Source: Pseudomonadota bacterium (GTDB lineage: Bacteria > Pseudomonadota > Gammaproteobacteria > JAADHS01). Taken from it: DNA of 64,000 nt. A program made the translations under genes and the position numbers. A model generated the notes under the pieces. The model made no database searches, was not told the DNA's origin, and worked only from the letters and a program-made list of their open reading frames with translations. Where the stretch lies: positions 1-64,000 of the forward strand of contig JAKACW010000005.1 in the NCBI GenBank assembly GCA_021821045.1. The letters run 5' to 3'. Of the stretch, positions 6,841 through 16,985 are shown piece after piece (position 1 is the first letter of the stretch; each line of letters begins with the position of its first letter).

Positions 6841-9192
6841 ATGCGTTGCCTAATTCGACAGTGCTGGCATCTGCTAGTCGCGTGCGCAATAGCCGCCCCC
6901 GCGGCACTGGCGGATTCCCACGGTCTGATCGACCGCATCGACTACGAACAGGATGGCGAGAATCGATTCGCGCTGGTAATACTGACGGAGCGGCTGATGT
7001 ACCTCTCCCACTACCCGCCGGGAAACGCCGCAACCATTGAAATCAGGCTGAAGTCAGTCGACAACGCAGCGGGCGGTTTGCCCCCCGAAACGTTCCAGCG
7101 CACCCGCAGCGTCATGCTGGCGCCTCTTGCGCAGAAGTTCCCTCTAATCAGCGTGAGCTATGAGAAGGAATCGAACGACAACGTCGTATTCGTTCTGCGC
7201 TTTTCCGAAAACACACCTCTCCGAATTTCGCAGTCGAGGGACTTGCGCAGCCTTGAGATCGCGTTAACGGACTCCTTGCCGTCCAAGCAGGAAAAACGGC
7301 GGACAACCGTCGCCACGACCAGCGCCGACGAAAACCTCGTGGCACGCGCCGATCGACTGAAGCAACTTATGACCCTCGGCCAACGGTCCTTGGAGTCACA
7401 ACAATATGAGACTGCGCGCGCGGTGTTCGCGGACATTATCTATTTGGGTCCCCACCCCTATATGAGCGAGGCGGAGAAGCTTCACCGCCTGGCCCAGCAA
7501 GGAACGTCAACCAAAGCCTCTAACTCCGGCGAGCACTTCTTCACCATTGACGAACTCGAAAGCCTTGTGTCCCGGGCGGATGCGGTCATCAACAAAGGAG
7601 ACAACCGCCAAGCGATCGTGCTGTTCACCAAAATCGGCCGGCTTCCCGAGCACCCCTACTCGCCCCACGCGTTGGAAATGCTTGGTGTGGCGCGCCAACG
7701 CAATGGCCAGAGCGCTCACGCCAAAGCAAACTATCGGGACTACTTGGCCCGGTATCCGTCGGGCGACGGGGCCGTGCGGGTTCAGCAGCGGTTGGCCGAG
7801 CTGCTGGCCACGGGACGTACTCCCGAACCACGTCCCATGGAGAAGCTTAAGCAGGACGGCGTCGCCTCTACCGACACTGGATCCTTTCGCGCCGACCATT
7901 TCGGCATGCTGTCCCAGAGCTACTACCACGGAGACATCTCTTTCGACGGACTTGAGGAGGATCGGTCCGATCAGTCTCTATTGCTGACGCACCTTCAGGC
8001 GACCAGCCGCTGGCGCAATAGCAGATTCGACCTGCGCAGTAACATTTCCCTGGACCACGAGGAAGATTTTCTCGAACAACAGACCAGTGACGGAAGGATC
8101 GATATCTCGACTCTGTACCTGGAGAGCCGAGACAGCCGTTTTGACTACGCGGTCCGCATTGGTAGACAACCCGCGAACGCCGCCGGCGTGCTGGGTCGCT
8201 ACGATGGTGCCTGGCTGCAATACCGAGTTTCCGCAAGTCAGGCCGCCGACGTAGCAGTGGGTTTCCCGGTCGTGCTTTCCGACACCGACACCTTGGATAC
8301 CGACAAACGCTTCGTGACGGCGTCTTACGAAATGACGAATCTGTTCCAAAGCCTGGACCTTGTTCCCTATTTCCACGTTCAGCAGGACACCGGTGTTACC
8401 GAGCGCAGGGCAGTCGGGCTCGAAGCGCGTTATTTCTTGCCGCGCGGCAATTATTTTGGTCTTCTCGACTACGATACGTCGTTCAGTGATGTCAACATTC
8501 TGATGCTTAACGGCAACTTGGTCTTGAGCACCGCACGATCGGTTCATTTCAGCTTTGACAGACGCAAAAGCCCACTGCTCTTCCTCAGTAATGGATTGAT
8601 CGACAACGTCGCAGTCAACTCGCTGGAGCTCGCCAAAGCGATCTTTTCCGAAGAGGAGCTGCGCGCCTTAGCGAAGGATCAAAGCGGCACCACTACGTTG
8701 CTAAACCTGGGCTGGACGGAGCAACTGCGCGGCACGGTCCAAGCGAGCGTTGACATATCGCGTTCCACACACGATTACTCCGCCAACCTTCGTGCCGCCG
8801 ACCCGGCCCTTGGCGAGTCCGAATCGGCCACCGGCTTATCCGGGCAACTGCGTTTTCAGGACCTAGTCATGCCTGGCGATCTAACCGTCCTCGGCGTTTT
8901 CTATGCAAATTCGGATCGCTACAACAATAAAGGCGTGTCGGCGCAGAACCGGCTGCGCATTCCCGGCAGCTGGTCCATCGAATCCAGACTTCGAGCCGAT
9001 TCCCGCGAGGACACAAACGGCAGCCGGTTAACGCGTCTGAGACCATCGGCAAGGGCAATTTTCGATAGGAAACGAAGCTACACCATCGAAGCGGAGATCG
9101 GCTGGGAATTGACGGACTATGGTGGCGCCAGCAGCAACGCCGATACTCAGCGCTTTTTCTACAACGTGGGGTATCGCTGGACGTTCCGGTAA
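6841..9192 (+). CDS. Outer-membrane beta-barrel protein with AMIN/TPR-like N-terminal region
   Basis: 783 residues. The start is set at ATG 6841, five codons into the signal-bearing frame, with AGGG just upstream and only 8 bases after the cytochrome stop, so the two are cotranscribed. Residues 1-25 form a signal peptide ending near ALADS. Residues ~30-140 look like a small beta domain of the AMIN kind. Residues ~155-330 are helical repeats of TPR type (for example SLESQQYETARAVFADIIYL and ANYRDYLARYPSGDGAVRVQ). From ~340 to the end the sequence alternates in the manner of a transmembrane barrel and closes with FFYNVGYRWTF, an outer-membrane-like terminal strand. I infer a porin sheath or secretion/anchoring partner for the multiheme cytochrome, analogous in logic but not in sequence to MtrB-type porins. 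Confidence 0.7.
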   Translation: MRCLIRQCWHLLVACAIAAPAALADSHGLIDRIDYEQDGENRFALVILTERLMYLSHYPPGNAATIEIRLKSVDNAAGGLPPETFQRTRSVMLAPLAQKFPLISVSYEKESNDNVVFVLRFSENTPLRISQSRDLRSLEIALTDSLPSKQEKRRTTVATTSADENLVARADRLKQLMTLGQRSLESQQYETARAVFADIIYLGPHPYMSEAEKLHRLAQQGTSTKASNSGEHFFTIDELESLVSRADAVINKGDNRQAIVLFTKIGRLPEHPYSPHALEMLGVARQRNGQSAHAKANYRDYLARYPSGDGAVRVQQRLAELLATGRTPEPRPMEKLKQDGVASTDTGSFRADHFGMLSQSYYHGDISFDGLEEDRSDQSLLLTHLQATSRWRNSRFDLRSNISLDHEEDFLEQQTSDGRIDISTLYLESRDSRFDYAVRIGRQPANAAGVLGRYDGAWLQYRVSASQAADVAVGFPVVLSDTDTLDTDKRFVTASYEMTNLFQSLDLVPYFHVQQDTGVTERRAVGLEARYFLPRGNYFGLLDYDTSFSDVNILMLNGNLVLSTARSVHFSFDRRKSPLLFLSNGLIDNVAVNSLELAKAIFSEEELRALAKDQSGTTTLLNLGWTEQLRGTVQASVDISRSTHDYSANLRAADPALGESESATGLSGQLRFQDLVMPGDLTVLGVFYANSDRYNNKGVSAQNRLRIPGSWSIESRLRADSREDTNGSRLTRLRPSARAIFDRKRSYTIEAEIGWELTDYGGASSNADTQRFFYNVGYRWTFR

Positions 9193-9208
9193 CCCGATCC
9201 AAAGCTAG

Positions 9209-10537
9209 CTACTTCCCCGGCTCGGAATCCGCCAACACACCCGTCTCCCCCTCTAACCGCGCGATGATCACCGCGCCGCAGGAGTCGCTGAATACGTTGA
9301 CGGTGGTGCGAAACATATCGAGTATTCGATCCACAGCCAGAATTAAGGCGATACCTTCGGCGGGCAAACCGATGGTGCCGAGAATGACTGCGATGGCCAC
9401 CAAGCTGGCGGACGGAATGCCGGCCACGCCGATGGAGGTGAGCAACGCCACCATCACGATGGTGAATTGCACCGCGAAGCTGAGCTCCAAACCATAGACC
9501 TGAGCGATGAACATGGCCGCGACACATTCATACAAGGCCGTGCCATCCATGTTGATCGTCGCCCCAAGCGGCAGAACGAAGCTGGAAGTGCGGTTGGAAA
9601 CTTTTGCGTTCCCCTCCACGCACTCGATGGTCACGGGCAACGTCGCGGACGACGAACTGGTGGAAAACGCCGTCAATAGCGCCGGCGCCATGGCCCGATA
9701 CTGGCGCAGTGGATTCACCCCGCCGATGAAGCGCAACAGCAAGGGCAGAACAATCAGAAAATGGGTCAACAGCGCCAACAATACCGTGGCGAAAAACAGC
9801 GCCAACGGCTTGAACGCGGCGAAGCCTGTCGTCGCAAAAACTTTCCCCACCAACGCGAAAACGCCATAGGGCGTAAACTTCATCACCCAGTGGGCCATCA
9901 GCATCATGATATCGAACACGCCCTGCCAGAACTGGCGCAAGGTGCTGCCTTGCGGTTCTTTGATCTTGGCCATGAAAAAGCCGAACAGTAACGAGAAGAA
10001 GATTAAACCCAGCATGTCGCCTTCCACCGCCGCCGCAACGGGATTGGTGGGCACCATGCGCAGGAAGACATCCACAACGTCGCTCGCACCCTTGCCCTCA
10101 ACCTTTTCGGTGACAGCGGACGTGTCGACCGCGCTGTCGCGCAGTTCCTCGATGGGCCGACCGTCTTCGAGTCCCGGTGCCAACGCGTTCACGAACATCA
10201 GCCCGACAAGGATCGCCAGCAAACTGGTGGAGAGGTAATAGAGGATTGTTTTGAACCCGAGACGGCCCAGATGACTGCCCGTGCCGATGCTCAGGATGCC
10301 GGTAATAATGGATGCGGCAACCAGCGGCACCACCAGCATTTTGAGGGCATTGAGAAACAGCGTTCCAACGAAGCCGAACACCGCCACGAACGTGACGCCG
10401 CCGACTTGAGCATCCGGGCCGACGAGGATGCCGGCCACCACCGCCAGCGGGAGCGCAATCAGAACCTGCCAGTGCAGCGCCAGCCCGCGTGACTTGTCCT
10501 GTTCCTTAACGCTACGGGCTGAGTCTGAATGCTTCAT
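9209..10537 (-). CDS. Dicarboxylate/amino acid:cation symporter (DAACS family)
   Basis: 442 residues, normal length for the GltP/DctA family of inner-membrane sodium- or proton-coupled transporters for glutamate, aspartate or C4-dicarboxylates. Diagnostic parts are the serine-rich re-entrant loop AFSTSSSSATLP, the substrate/cation motif GATINMDGTALY in helix 7, and DRILDMFRTTVNVFSDSCG in helix 8. The C-terminal Asp/Thr/Asn pattern is intact. The specific substrate cannot be decided. It follows ppiD on the same strand after 32 bases and may be read through from it; it is convergent with the barrel protein, 16 bases apart. Confidence 0.9.
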   Translation of the reverse strand: MKHSDSARSVKEQDKSRGLALHWQVLIALPLAVVAGILVGPDAQVGGVTFVAVFGFVGTLFLNALKMLVVPLVAASIITGILSIGTGSHLGRLGFKTILYYLSTSLLAILVGLMFVNALAPGLEDGRPIEELRDSAVDTSAVTEKVEGKGASDVVDVFLRMVPTNPVAAAVEGDMLGLIFFSLLFGFFMAKIKEPQGSTLRQFWQGVFDIMMLMAHWVMKFTPYGVFALVGKVFATTGFAAFKPLALFFATVLLALLTHFLIVLPLLLRFIGGVNPLRQYRAMAPALLTAFSTSSSSATLPVTIECVEGNAKVSNRTSSFVLPLGATINMDGTALYECVAAMFIAQVYGLELSFAVQFTIVMVALLTSIGVAGIPSASLVAIAVILGTIGLPAEGIALILAVDRILDMFRTTVNVFSDSCGAVIIARLEGETGVLADSEPGK

Positions 10538-10569
10538 CGCGCTCCGTTTTCAGTCCCGCCCGCGCTTGA

Positions 10570-12489
10570 TTAGAGATTGTCGGGGAACACCTTGATGTTG
10601 GCTTTAGCCTTCCATGCCTCCGCCAGGGCCTGAAAATGTTCGATGGCCCGCGAGCGAAGCTGGCCGTCTTCCAGCACCTTGCGGTCGTCTTCCGAAAGGG
10701 CGCTTGGATCGCCGTCCTTGCGGCCAAAAACACCGAATAACGCGATATCGCCCATCGGCGTCGACACACGGCCGAATACCGGCGCTTCGGCCGTGGGGTT
10801 CGCCGCCGCGAACACGTCGGCGAGAACGGTACGGTCAATCTCCGGATCATCGCGCGAGACGAAGCCGGGGCGGCTCCACTCGGCCCCAACCGACTTCAGC
10901 ACCTCTTCAGGCGATTCCTTGTTCTTCAAGCGTTCCAATGCGGCTTGCGCGTCCGCGGTCAACTTTTCCGTGGCCTTTTCGCGTTTGAGCTTGGTTTTGA
11001 TTTCTTCCTTCACATCGGCCAGCGGTTTCTCCGTCGCCGCGCGGCGCTCCTTCAAACGCAGAACGACAACATGATTCGGAGCCACTTCGATGACCGAACT
11101 GTTATTGCCCGCGGTCAGTACATCATCATCAAACGCCGCGCTGCGCACTTTGGCGTTGGCCGCGATTCCCGCCGCCGGCCCCCCGGATTTGGCAAAGAAT
11201 GCCGACGTCTGAACCGTCAACCCGAGCTGATTCGCCGCCGGCTCGAGGGATGTCGGATTCTCGAATGTCAGTGTTTCCAGTAGATCGAGCTCGCCGAAAT
11301 AGCGTTGCTCGGCCTGGCTGTTGCGATAATCCTGCTCCAACTGGGCGCGAACCTCCTCGAACGGTTTGGCCTTGGTCGCTTCGATGTCGGTCACCTCGAT
11401 GATGTGAAAACCGAAAGCGCTGCGCACCACGTCGCTCACCACACCCTTCTCCAGCGCAAACGCCGCGTCTTCAAAGGGCTTGTCCATGATGCCGCGGCCG
11501 AAAAAGCCCAAATCGCCGCCTTGGCTCGCGGAGCCGGGGTCGTCGGAGTTCGTTTTCGCCAATTCCTCAAATGAAGCACCGCCCTTCAACTTAGCGAGCA
11601 AGTCTTCGGCTTTCTTGCGCGCCGCTTCCACCGTCGCGTCGTCGGCATCCGATGGTGCTTGCACAAGAATGTGTCGCGCGCGGCGCCGCTCGGGCGTAAC
11701 AAACAACGCGGATTGTTCCTCGTAACGCGCCTTGAGCGCTTCCTCATCCACGGTGACTTCCTTGGCCAGCGCGTCGAGCGTCAATTCCACGTATTCGACC
11801 GCAACTTGCTCCGGTGTTTTGAATTCATCCTTGTGCTGATTGTAGTAAGCATCGATGTCCGCGTCGGCAACCTCGATGCCGTCTAAATAGCCGGCGAGCT
11901 TGATCACGCCATAGCCTACATCGCGCTGCTGATCGCGCAGCCGCACGATGGCATCGAGTTCCTTCTTCGTGACGAACGCGGTGTTGAACAGCCCCTTGCG
12001 CGGCTGATCCAAAATCAATGCGCGCCTTTGCTCATACTCCCACGCCGCCGTGGAGCGATAAACGCGGCTTACGACTTGCTCATAAAGCTCGGGATCGAAC
12101 TTGCCTTCGCGCTGGAACTCTTGAATCTGATTGATGTAGCTCGCCAACTGGACATCGCCGACCCGGAATCCAAGATCGACAGCTTTTTGGAGTTGCACTT
12201 CTTCACTCACGAGCTGGTCGAGAATCTGGCGCTTCATGCCAAGCTGCTCCAGCAACTCCGGATCGAGGTTGCCGCCGAACTGGGCTTGCATGCGGTTGCG
12301 CTGCATCTCGAAAGCGCGCAGGTATTCTTGTTGGCCGATGTCGACACCTTCCACTTGGGCGACGTTCACTTTGGAATCCGGCTCGAAGTAAGCGTTGATG
12401 CCCCACACGGCGAAGACCAAAATCAGCAGCGAAATGATGACCCAGGAGATCCAACTCTGGGCACGGTCGCGTATTGCTTGCATCAACAT
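10570..12489 (-). CDS. ppiD: Periplasmic peptidyl-prolyl cis-trans isomerase-like foldase PpiD
   Basis: 639 residues, the usual PpiD length. A single N-terminal anchor (ISWVIISLLILVFAVWGI, ~14-31) holds it in the inner membrane facing the periplasm. A SurA-like helical chaperone region follows (~35-260), then a parvulin domain at ~268-370 (ARHILVQAPSD ... GGDLGFFGRG ... FGFHIIEV), and a C-terminal chaperone half. PpiD helps newly exported proteins fold near the Sec translocon. Its place downstream of lon is the classic proteobacterial order, although here hupB is absent and two tRNA genes stand in between. It follows the tRNA terminator and must have its own promoter, which I could not pin down. 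Confidence 0.92.
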   Translation of the reverse strand: MLMQAIRDRAQSWISWVIISLLILVFAVWGINAYFEPDSKVNVAQVEGVDIGQQEYLRAFEMQRNRMQAQFGGNLDPELLEQLGMKRQILDQLVSEEVQLQKAVDLGFRVGDVQLASYINQIQEFQREGKFDPELYEQVVSRVYRSTAAWEYEQRRALILDQPRKGLFNTAFVTKKELDAIVRLRDQQRDVGYGVIKLAGYLDGIEVADADIDAYYNQHKDEFKTPEQVAVEYVELTLDALAKEVTVDEEALKARYEEQSALFVTPERRRARHILVQAPSDADDATVEAARKKAEDLLAKLKGGASFEELAKTNSDDPGSASQGGDLGFFGRGIMDKPFEDAAFALEKGVVSDVVRSAFGFHIIEVTDIEATKAKPFEEVRAQLEQDYRNSQAEQRYFGELDLLETLTFENPTSLEPAANQLGLTVQTSAFFAKSGGPAAGIAANAKVRSAAFDDDVLTAGNNSSVIEVAPNHVVVLRLKERRAATEKPLADVKEEIKTKLKREKATEKLTADAQAALERLKNKESPEEVLKSVGAEWSRPGFVSRDDPEIDRTVLADVFAAANPTAEAPVFGRVSTPMGDIALFGVFGRKDGDPSALSEDDRKVLEDGQLRSRAIEHFQALAEAWKAKANIKVFPDNL

Positions 12490-12610
12490 AGTGAGAATCC
12501 GCTTCTTTATAAAGGGTAATGGTTCAAGGCGCCGTACGCCCCGCCGACCGTTGCGAAGGGGGCATTTTGGCGAAAAACGCGCATTTCATCAACCGCTTGA
12601 ATTGCGCAAA

Positions 12611-12645
12611 CGAAAAAGGCGCGAAACAGAGTTTCGCGCCTTTCG
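12611..12645 (-). terminator. Rho-independent terminator of the tRNA-Val/tRNA-Asp unit
   Basis: A perfect 13-bp stem (12615-12627 with 12631-12643) around a 3-base loop, followed on the minus strand by a run of Ts. It lies 6 bases beyond the 3' end of tRNA-Asp. Confidence 0.85.
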
Positions 12646-12651
12646 TCGATA

Positions 12652-12728
12652 TGGCGGAGTGGACGGGACTCGAACCCGCGACCCCCGGCGTGACAGGCCG
12701 GTATTCTAACCGACTGAACTACCACTCC
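12652..12728 (-). tRNA. tRNA-Asp (GTC)
   Basis: 77 bases including an encoded CCA. The acceptor stem GGAGTGG/CCACTCC, the D-loop, the T-loop GGTTCGAGTCC and an anticodon GTC at 12692-12694 all read cleanly on the minus strand, and the sequence is close to bacterial tRNA-Asp. Confidence 0.97.
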
Positions 12729-12785
12729 TAAACTACGGAAACCGCGGTCAGTTATCGCGGCCCCAAAAAAAGCAACGCTTTTTAA

Positions 12786-12861
12786 TGGTGGGTGCTGTAG
12801 GGATCGAACCTACGACCCTCGCCTTGTAAGGGCGATGCTCTCCCAGCTGAGCTAAGCACCC
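12786..12861 (-). tRNA. tRNA-Val (TAC)
   Basis: 76 bases with encoded CCA. Acceptor GGGTGCT/AGCACCC, T-loop GGTTCGATCC and anticodon TAC at 12826-12828. It is first in a two-tRNA transcript with tRNA-Asp. Confidence 0.97.
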
Positions 12862-12875
12862 GTGAAAGGGTGCCT

Positions 12876-12904
12876 ATTGTAAGGCAAGTATGTCCATTCG
12901 CCAA
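12876..12904 (-). promoter_or_regulatory. Sigma70-type promoter for the tRNA-Val/tRNA-Asp unit
   Basis: On the minus strand TTGGCG (12904-12899) and TACAAT (12881-12876) are separated by exactly 17 bases, and the -10 lies 14 bases before the mature tRNA-Val 5' end. It sits between the lon terminator and the tRNA. Confidence 0.6.
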
Positions 12905-12922
12905 TAGCCAAAACACCACGCC

Positions 12923-12965
12923 CACAAAAACAAAACGGCCCGCGGGAGTCGATCCCGCGGGCCGT
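12923..12965 (-). terminator. Rho-independent terminator of lon
   Basis: A 12-bp GC-rich stem (12936-12947 with 12953-12964) with a 5-base loop; the minus-strand continuation is TTTTGTTTTTG. It begins 10 bases after the lon stop codon. Confidence 0.9.
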
Positions 12966-12974
12966 CGATTTCGC

Positions 12975-15401
12975 CTAATGCGCGCGGATTCGATTGCGTT
13001 CCTTGGAACGCTTCGAACGCGCGGTCTTGCTCTCTTCGACCTTTTCCAGAACCGGACTCGGTACGGTGGTCAACGCCACCTGCAACACCTCGTCGATCCA
13101 ACGTACAGTGCGAATATCCAAACTGCTGGTGATATTCTTCGGAATGTCCGTTAGATCGCGGGCATTCTCATGGGGAATGACCACGGTTTTGATTCCGCCG
13201 CGATGGGCCGCGAGTAGCTTCTCCTTCAAGCCGCCGATGGGCAGCACTTCGCCACGCAGCGTGATTTCACCCGTCATGGCCACATCGGCGCGCACCGGGA
13301 TCCCCGTCAGCACGGAAACCAACGCGGTGCACATACCTACGCCCGCGCTTGGGCCGTCCTTCGGAATGGCGCCCTCGGGCACGTGGATGTGGAAATCGTT
13401 CTGCTGATAAAAATCAGCTTCGATCCCCAACGCCGCGGCTCGACTTCGCACCACGGTCATGGCCGCTTGAACGGATTCTTGCATCACATCACCCAACTGG
13501 CCGGTAATGGTCAGCTTGCCTTTGCCCGCAACCGTCGCCGCTTCGATGGTCAGCAAATCGCCGCCCACTTCGGTCCACGCCAGGCCGGTGACTTGGCCCA
13601 CTTGATCCTTCTCTTCCGCCAACCCGAAACGGAAACGCTGCACGCCAAGATATTTATCAAGATTGCGCGAGTTGATAGCGAGCTTGCGCTTGGTCTTGCC
13701 GAGCAAAACATCCTTCACCACCTTGCGACAGACCTTGGAAATTTCCCGGTCCAAATTGCGCACACCGGCTTCGCGGGTGTAGTAACGAATGATGTCGAGA
13801 ATCGCCGCGTCGGCTATCGTCAGCTCGTCCGGCCGCAAACCGTTGGCTTCGATCTGCTTGGGCACCAGATAGCGCATCGCGATATTGAGCTTCTCGTCTT
13901 CCGTGTAACCCGCGAGGCGAATCACTTCCATACGATCCAACAGGGGACCCGGGATGTTGAGACTGTTGGCCGTCGCGATAAACATCACGTCGGACAAGTC
14001 GTAGTCCACTTCCAGGTAATGATCGTTGAAGGTGTGGTTCTGCTCGGGATCCAACACCTCGAGCAGCGCCGCCGCCGGATCACCGCGGAAATCAGCGGAC
14101 ATCTTGTCCACCTCGTCCAGCAGGAACAGCGGATTGCGCACGCCGGTCTTGGCAAGATTCTGCACGATCTTGCCCGGCATGGAACCGATATACGTGCGAC
14201 GGTGACCGCGAATCTCGGCCTCGTCACGCACCCCGCCCAGCGACATGCGTACGAACTTGCGATTCGTCGCGCGGGCGATCGATCGGCCCAGCGACGTTTT
14301 GCCCACACCGGGCGGTCCGACTAAGCACAGCACGGGGCCGCGCAGTTTTTCGACGCGCTGTTGCACCGCTAAATACTCGAGGATGCGTTCCTTGACCTTC
14401 TCCAGTCCAAAGTGATCTTCTTCCAGCACCTGTTCGGCAACGGACAGATCACGGCGAACCTTGGACCGTTTGCGCCACGGCACGTTGACCATCCAGTCCA
14501 CGTAGTTGCGCACCACGGTTGCTTCCGCCGACATGGGCGACATCATCTTCAGCTTGTTGAGTTCGGCTTTGGCTTTGGCCTTCGCATCCTTGGGCATGCC
14601 GGCCTTTTCGATGCGCTTGGCCAGCTCCTCGACTTCGTTATGGCCGTCTTCCAGTTCGCCCAATTCTTTCTGAATGGCCTTCATTTGCTCATTCAGATAG
14701 TACTCGCGCTGACTCTTTTCCATTTGCTTCTTGACGCGCCCGCGGATGCGGCGCTCGACTTGCAGCAAATCGATTTCCGACTCGATCAAACCCATCAGGC
14801 GTTCCAAGCGCTCGCGCACGTCGACCATCTCGAGGATGTGTTGACGCTCTTCGATTTTGAGCGACATGTGAGCGGCGATGGTGTCCGCAAGGCGACCGGG
14901 ATCGTCGATGGTGCTCAATGACGAGAGAATCTCCGGCGGAACCTTGCTGTTCAATTTTACGTATTGATCGAACTGACCGAGCACGGAGCGGGTAAGCACT
15001 TCGGCTTCGCGCTCGCTGATGGTTTTCGCCCCCAACACCTCGATTTCCGCTTCGAAATATTCGGGATTGTCGGTAAAGCGAATGATGCGCGCGCGCTCGG
15101 CGCCTTCCACCAATACTTTGATGGTGCCATCGGGCAGTTTTAGTAGTTGCAGGATCGTGGACAGCGTCCCGATCTCATAGATGTCTTTTTCCTTCGGATC
15201 GTCCAGCGCCGCGCTTCTCTGCGCGCCGAGCAAGATTTGCTTGTTGTTCGCCATCGCCGCTTCGAGTGCGCGAATCGATTTTTCGCGGCCGACGAACAGC
15301 GGGATGACCATGTGAGGATATACAACCACATCTCGAAGCGGCAACACCGGCGCCGCACGCGGAGTAACGATGCCGATCTTCTTGTCCTCACTGTTTGACA
15401 T
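12975..15401 (-). CDS. lon: ATP-dependent protease Lon
   Basis: 808 residues, typical for bacterial LonA. It has the N-terminal substrate-binding domain ([20 protein letters not shown]), an AAA+ module with Walker [10 protein letters not shown] and Walker [10 protein letters not shown], and a C-terminal serine-lysine protease domain with the catalytic serine in [11 protein letters not shown] and the lysine downstream in [14 protein letters not shown]. Lon degrades misfolded and regulatory proteins in the cytoplasm. ATG 15401 is preceded by GGAGGG. It follows clpX at 238 bases and has its own promoter candidate, consistent with separate heat-shock control. Confidence 0.97.
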   Translation of the reverse strand: MSNSEDKKIGIVTPRAAPVLPLRDVVVYPHMVIPLFVGREKSIRALEAAMANNKQILLGAQRSAALDDPKEKDIYEIGTLSTILQLLKLPDGTIKVLVEGAERARIIRFTDNPEYFEAEIEVLGAKTISEREAEVLTRSVLGQFDQYVKLNSKVPPEILSSLSTIDDPGRLADTIAAHMSLKIEERQHILEMVDVRERLERLMGLIESEIDLLQVERRIRGRVKKQMEKSQREYYLNEQMKAIQKELGELEDGHNEVEELAKRIEKAGMPKDAKAKAKAELNKLKMMSPMSAEATVVRNYVDWMVNVPWRKRSKVRRDLSVAEQVLEEDHFGLEKVKERILEYLAVQQRVEKLRGPVLCLVGPPGVGKTSLGRSIARATNRKFVRMSLGGVRDEAEIRGHRRTYIGSMPGKIVQNLAKTGVRNPLFLLDEVDKMSADFRGDPAAALLEVLDPEQNHTFNDHYLEVDYDLSDVMFIATANSLNIPGPLLDRMEVIRLAGYTEDEKLNIAMRYLVPKQIEANGLRPDELTIADAAILDIIRYYTREAGVRNLDREISKVCRKVVKDVLLGKTKRKLAINSRNLDKYLGVQRFRFGLAEEKDQVGQVTGLAWTEVGGDLLTIEAATVAGKGKLTITGQLGDVMQESVQAAMTVVRSRAAALGIEADFYQQNDFHIHVPEGAIPKDGPSAGVGMCTALVSVLTGIPVRADVAMTGEITLRGEVLPIGGLKEKLLAAHRGGIKTVVIPHENARDLTDIPKNITSSLDIRTVRWIDEVLQVALTTVPSPVLEKVEESKTARSKRSKERNRIRAH

Positions 15402-15491
15402 GAAAAACCCTCCGAATTTTTGGTGAAGGACGGACGGTTTGCCGTGGCAAATTTCGCAACTGAATTTCCCCGTCCCGCCTTCTAATCGCGT

Positions 15492-15507
15492 CGCCCGAAT
15501 TCGGGCG
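15492..15507. repeat. 16-bp perfect palindrome upstream of lon
   Basis: CGCCCGAATTCGGGCG reads the same on both strands and falls inside the predicted lon leader. It could form a hairpin in the mRNA or bind a dimeric regulator; there is no T-run after it, so it is not a standard terminator. Confidence 0.5.
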
Positions 15508-15540
15508 GCGGCAAGGGCTCATAGGCAGCCCGTTTGATTA

Positions 15541-15569
15541 GATATAAAGCCCCGTGAGACTTAATTCAA
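15541..15569 (-). promoter_or_regulatory. Candidate lon promoter
   Basis: On the minus strand TTGAAT (15569-15564), 17 bases, then TATATC (15546-15541). The -35 part lies within TCTTGAAT, which also resembles the sigma32 heat-shock -35 CTTGAAA, but no CCCCAT-type -10 is evident. Confidence 0.35.
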
Positions 15570-15639
15570 GACCAGAAAAGAAAGGCGTTGGCCCGATCTT
15601 GTGTAAGTCGTTGGGCCAACAGCACGCACAGCGGAAAAA

Positions 15640-16923
15640 TCAATCAGTGGACGCAGCCCGTTGCTGTTCAGACCCTTCGTATATGAGTATCGGATCGCTG
15701 TCCTCGGTAATTACCCCCTCATCCACAATGACTTTGCTTACGCCAGCCATGGACGGGAGTTCATACATCGTTTCGAGCAGGGCCTGTTCAAGAATTGAGC
15801 GCAATCCGCGGGCACCGGTGCGACGATCCATGGCTTTGCGAGCGACGGCGCGCAATGCCTCGGGGCGAAACTCCAGATCAACGCCTTCCATCTCGAACAA
15901 TTTCGAGTACTGCTTGGTAATGGCGTTTTTCGGCGCCGACAAAATCTCGATCAACGCTTCCTCGTCCAGTTCATCCAAGATCGCGGTGACCGGCAGCCGG
16001 CCGACGAACTCAGGGATCAGCCCGAACTTGATCAAGTCCTCCGGCTCGGCGGCGTGCAGAAGCTCATTGTCGCGCTTCTTGCTGTCCTTGCTTTTCACTT
16101 CGGCGGAAAAGCCAATGCCGCCCTTTTCGGAGCGATTGCGGATAATCTTCTCCAAGCCTGCAAAGGCGCCACCGCAGATGAACAGAATATTGGAGGTGTT
16201 CACCTGCAGGAATTCCTGCTGCGGGTGCTTGCGTCCGCCCTGCGGCGGCACAGACGCGATCGTACCCTCGATGAGTTTCAACAACGCCTGCTGCACGCCT
16301 TCGCCGGACACGTCGCGGGTGATGGACGGATTGTCGGATTTGCGTGAGATCTTATCAATCTCGTCGATGTATACGATTCCGGTCTGCGCCTTCTCGACGT
16401 CGTAGTCGCACTTCTGCAGCAGCTTCTGGATGATGTTCTCCACGTCTTCGCCGACGTAACCGGCTTCGGTCAGCGTGGTCGCGTCCGCGATGGTAAATGG
16501 TACGTTCAACACCCGCGCCAGCGTCTCGGCCAGCAGCGTCTTGCCGCAACCCGTCGGCCCGACGAGCAGGATGTTGCTCTTTGAGAGTTCGATCTCGTCC
16601 TTACGGGCGCCGACTTCCAGACGCTTGTAGTGATTGTAAACAGCGACCGAGAGGATCTTTTTGGCGCGCGATTGGCCGATCACATACTCGTCGAGAATGG
16701 CGTTGATCTCGCGCGGCGTCGGCAGCTTGGAGCCCTTTACACCGGTCGCCTTGTCCTGCATCTCCTCGCGGATGATGTCGTTGCACAATTCGACGCACTC
16801 GTCGCATACGAACACGGACGGTCCGGCGATGAGTTTGCGAACTTCGTGCTGGCTCTTGCCGCAAAACGAACAGTAAAGCAGCTTCTTTCCATCATCACCG
16901 GAACTGTTCTTGTCATCGCTCAT
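15640..16923 (-). CDS. clpX: ATP-dependent Clp protease ATP-binding subunit ClpX
   Basis: 427 residues, normal length. The N-terminal zinc-binding domain ([14 protein letters not shown] ... CDECVELC) has all four cysteines; the AAA+ domain has Walker [13 protein letters not shown] and Walker [10 protein letters not shown], plus the pore loop GYVGEDVEN. It unfolds tagged substrates and feeds them to ClpP, whose gene lies 62 bases upstream on the same strand. Confidence 0.97.
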   Translation of the reverse strand: MSDDKNSSGDDGKKLLYCSFCGKSQHEVRKLIAGPSVFVCDECVELCNDIIREEMQDKATGVKGSKLPTPREINAILDEYVIGQSRAKKILSVAVYNHYKRLEVGARKDEIELSKSNILLVGPTGCGKTLLAETLARVLNVPFTIADATTLTEAGYVGEDVENIIQKLLQKCDYDVEKAQTGIVYIDEIDKISRKSDNPSITRDVSGEGVQQALLKLIEGTIASVPPQGGRKHPQQEFLQVNTSNILFICGGAFAGLEKIIRNRSEKGGIGFSAEVKSKDSKKRDNELLHAAEPEDLIKFGLIPEFVGRLPVTAILDELDEEALIEILSAPKNAITKQYSKLFEMEGVDLEFRPEALRAVARKAMDRRTGARGLRSILEQALLETMYELPSMAGVSKVIVDEGVITEDSDPILIYEGSEQQRAASTD

Positions 16924-16985
16924 GGTCGTACCTCTGCCGCTCGATCAAACTTACTCATAACAATGGCGCCGTCCTGTCCGTGGCC

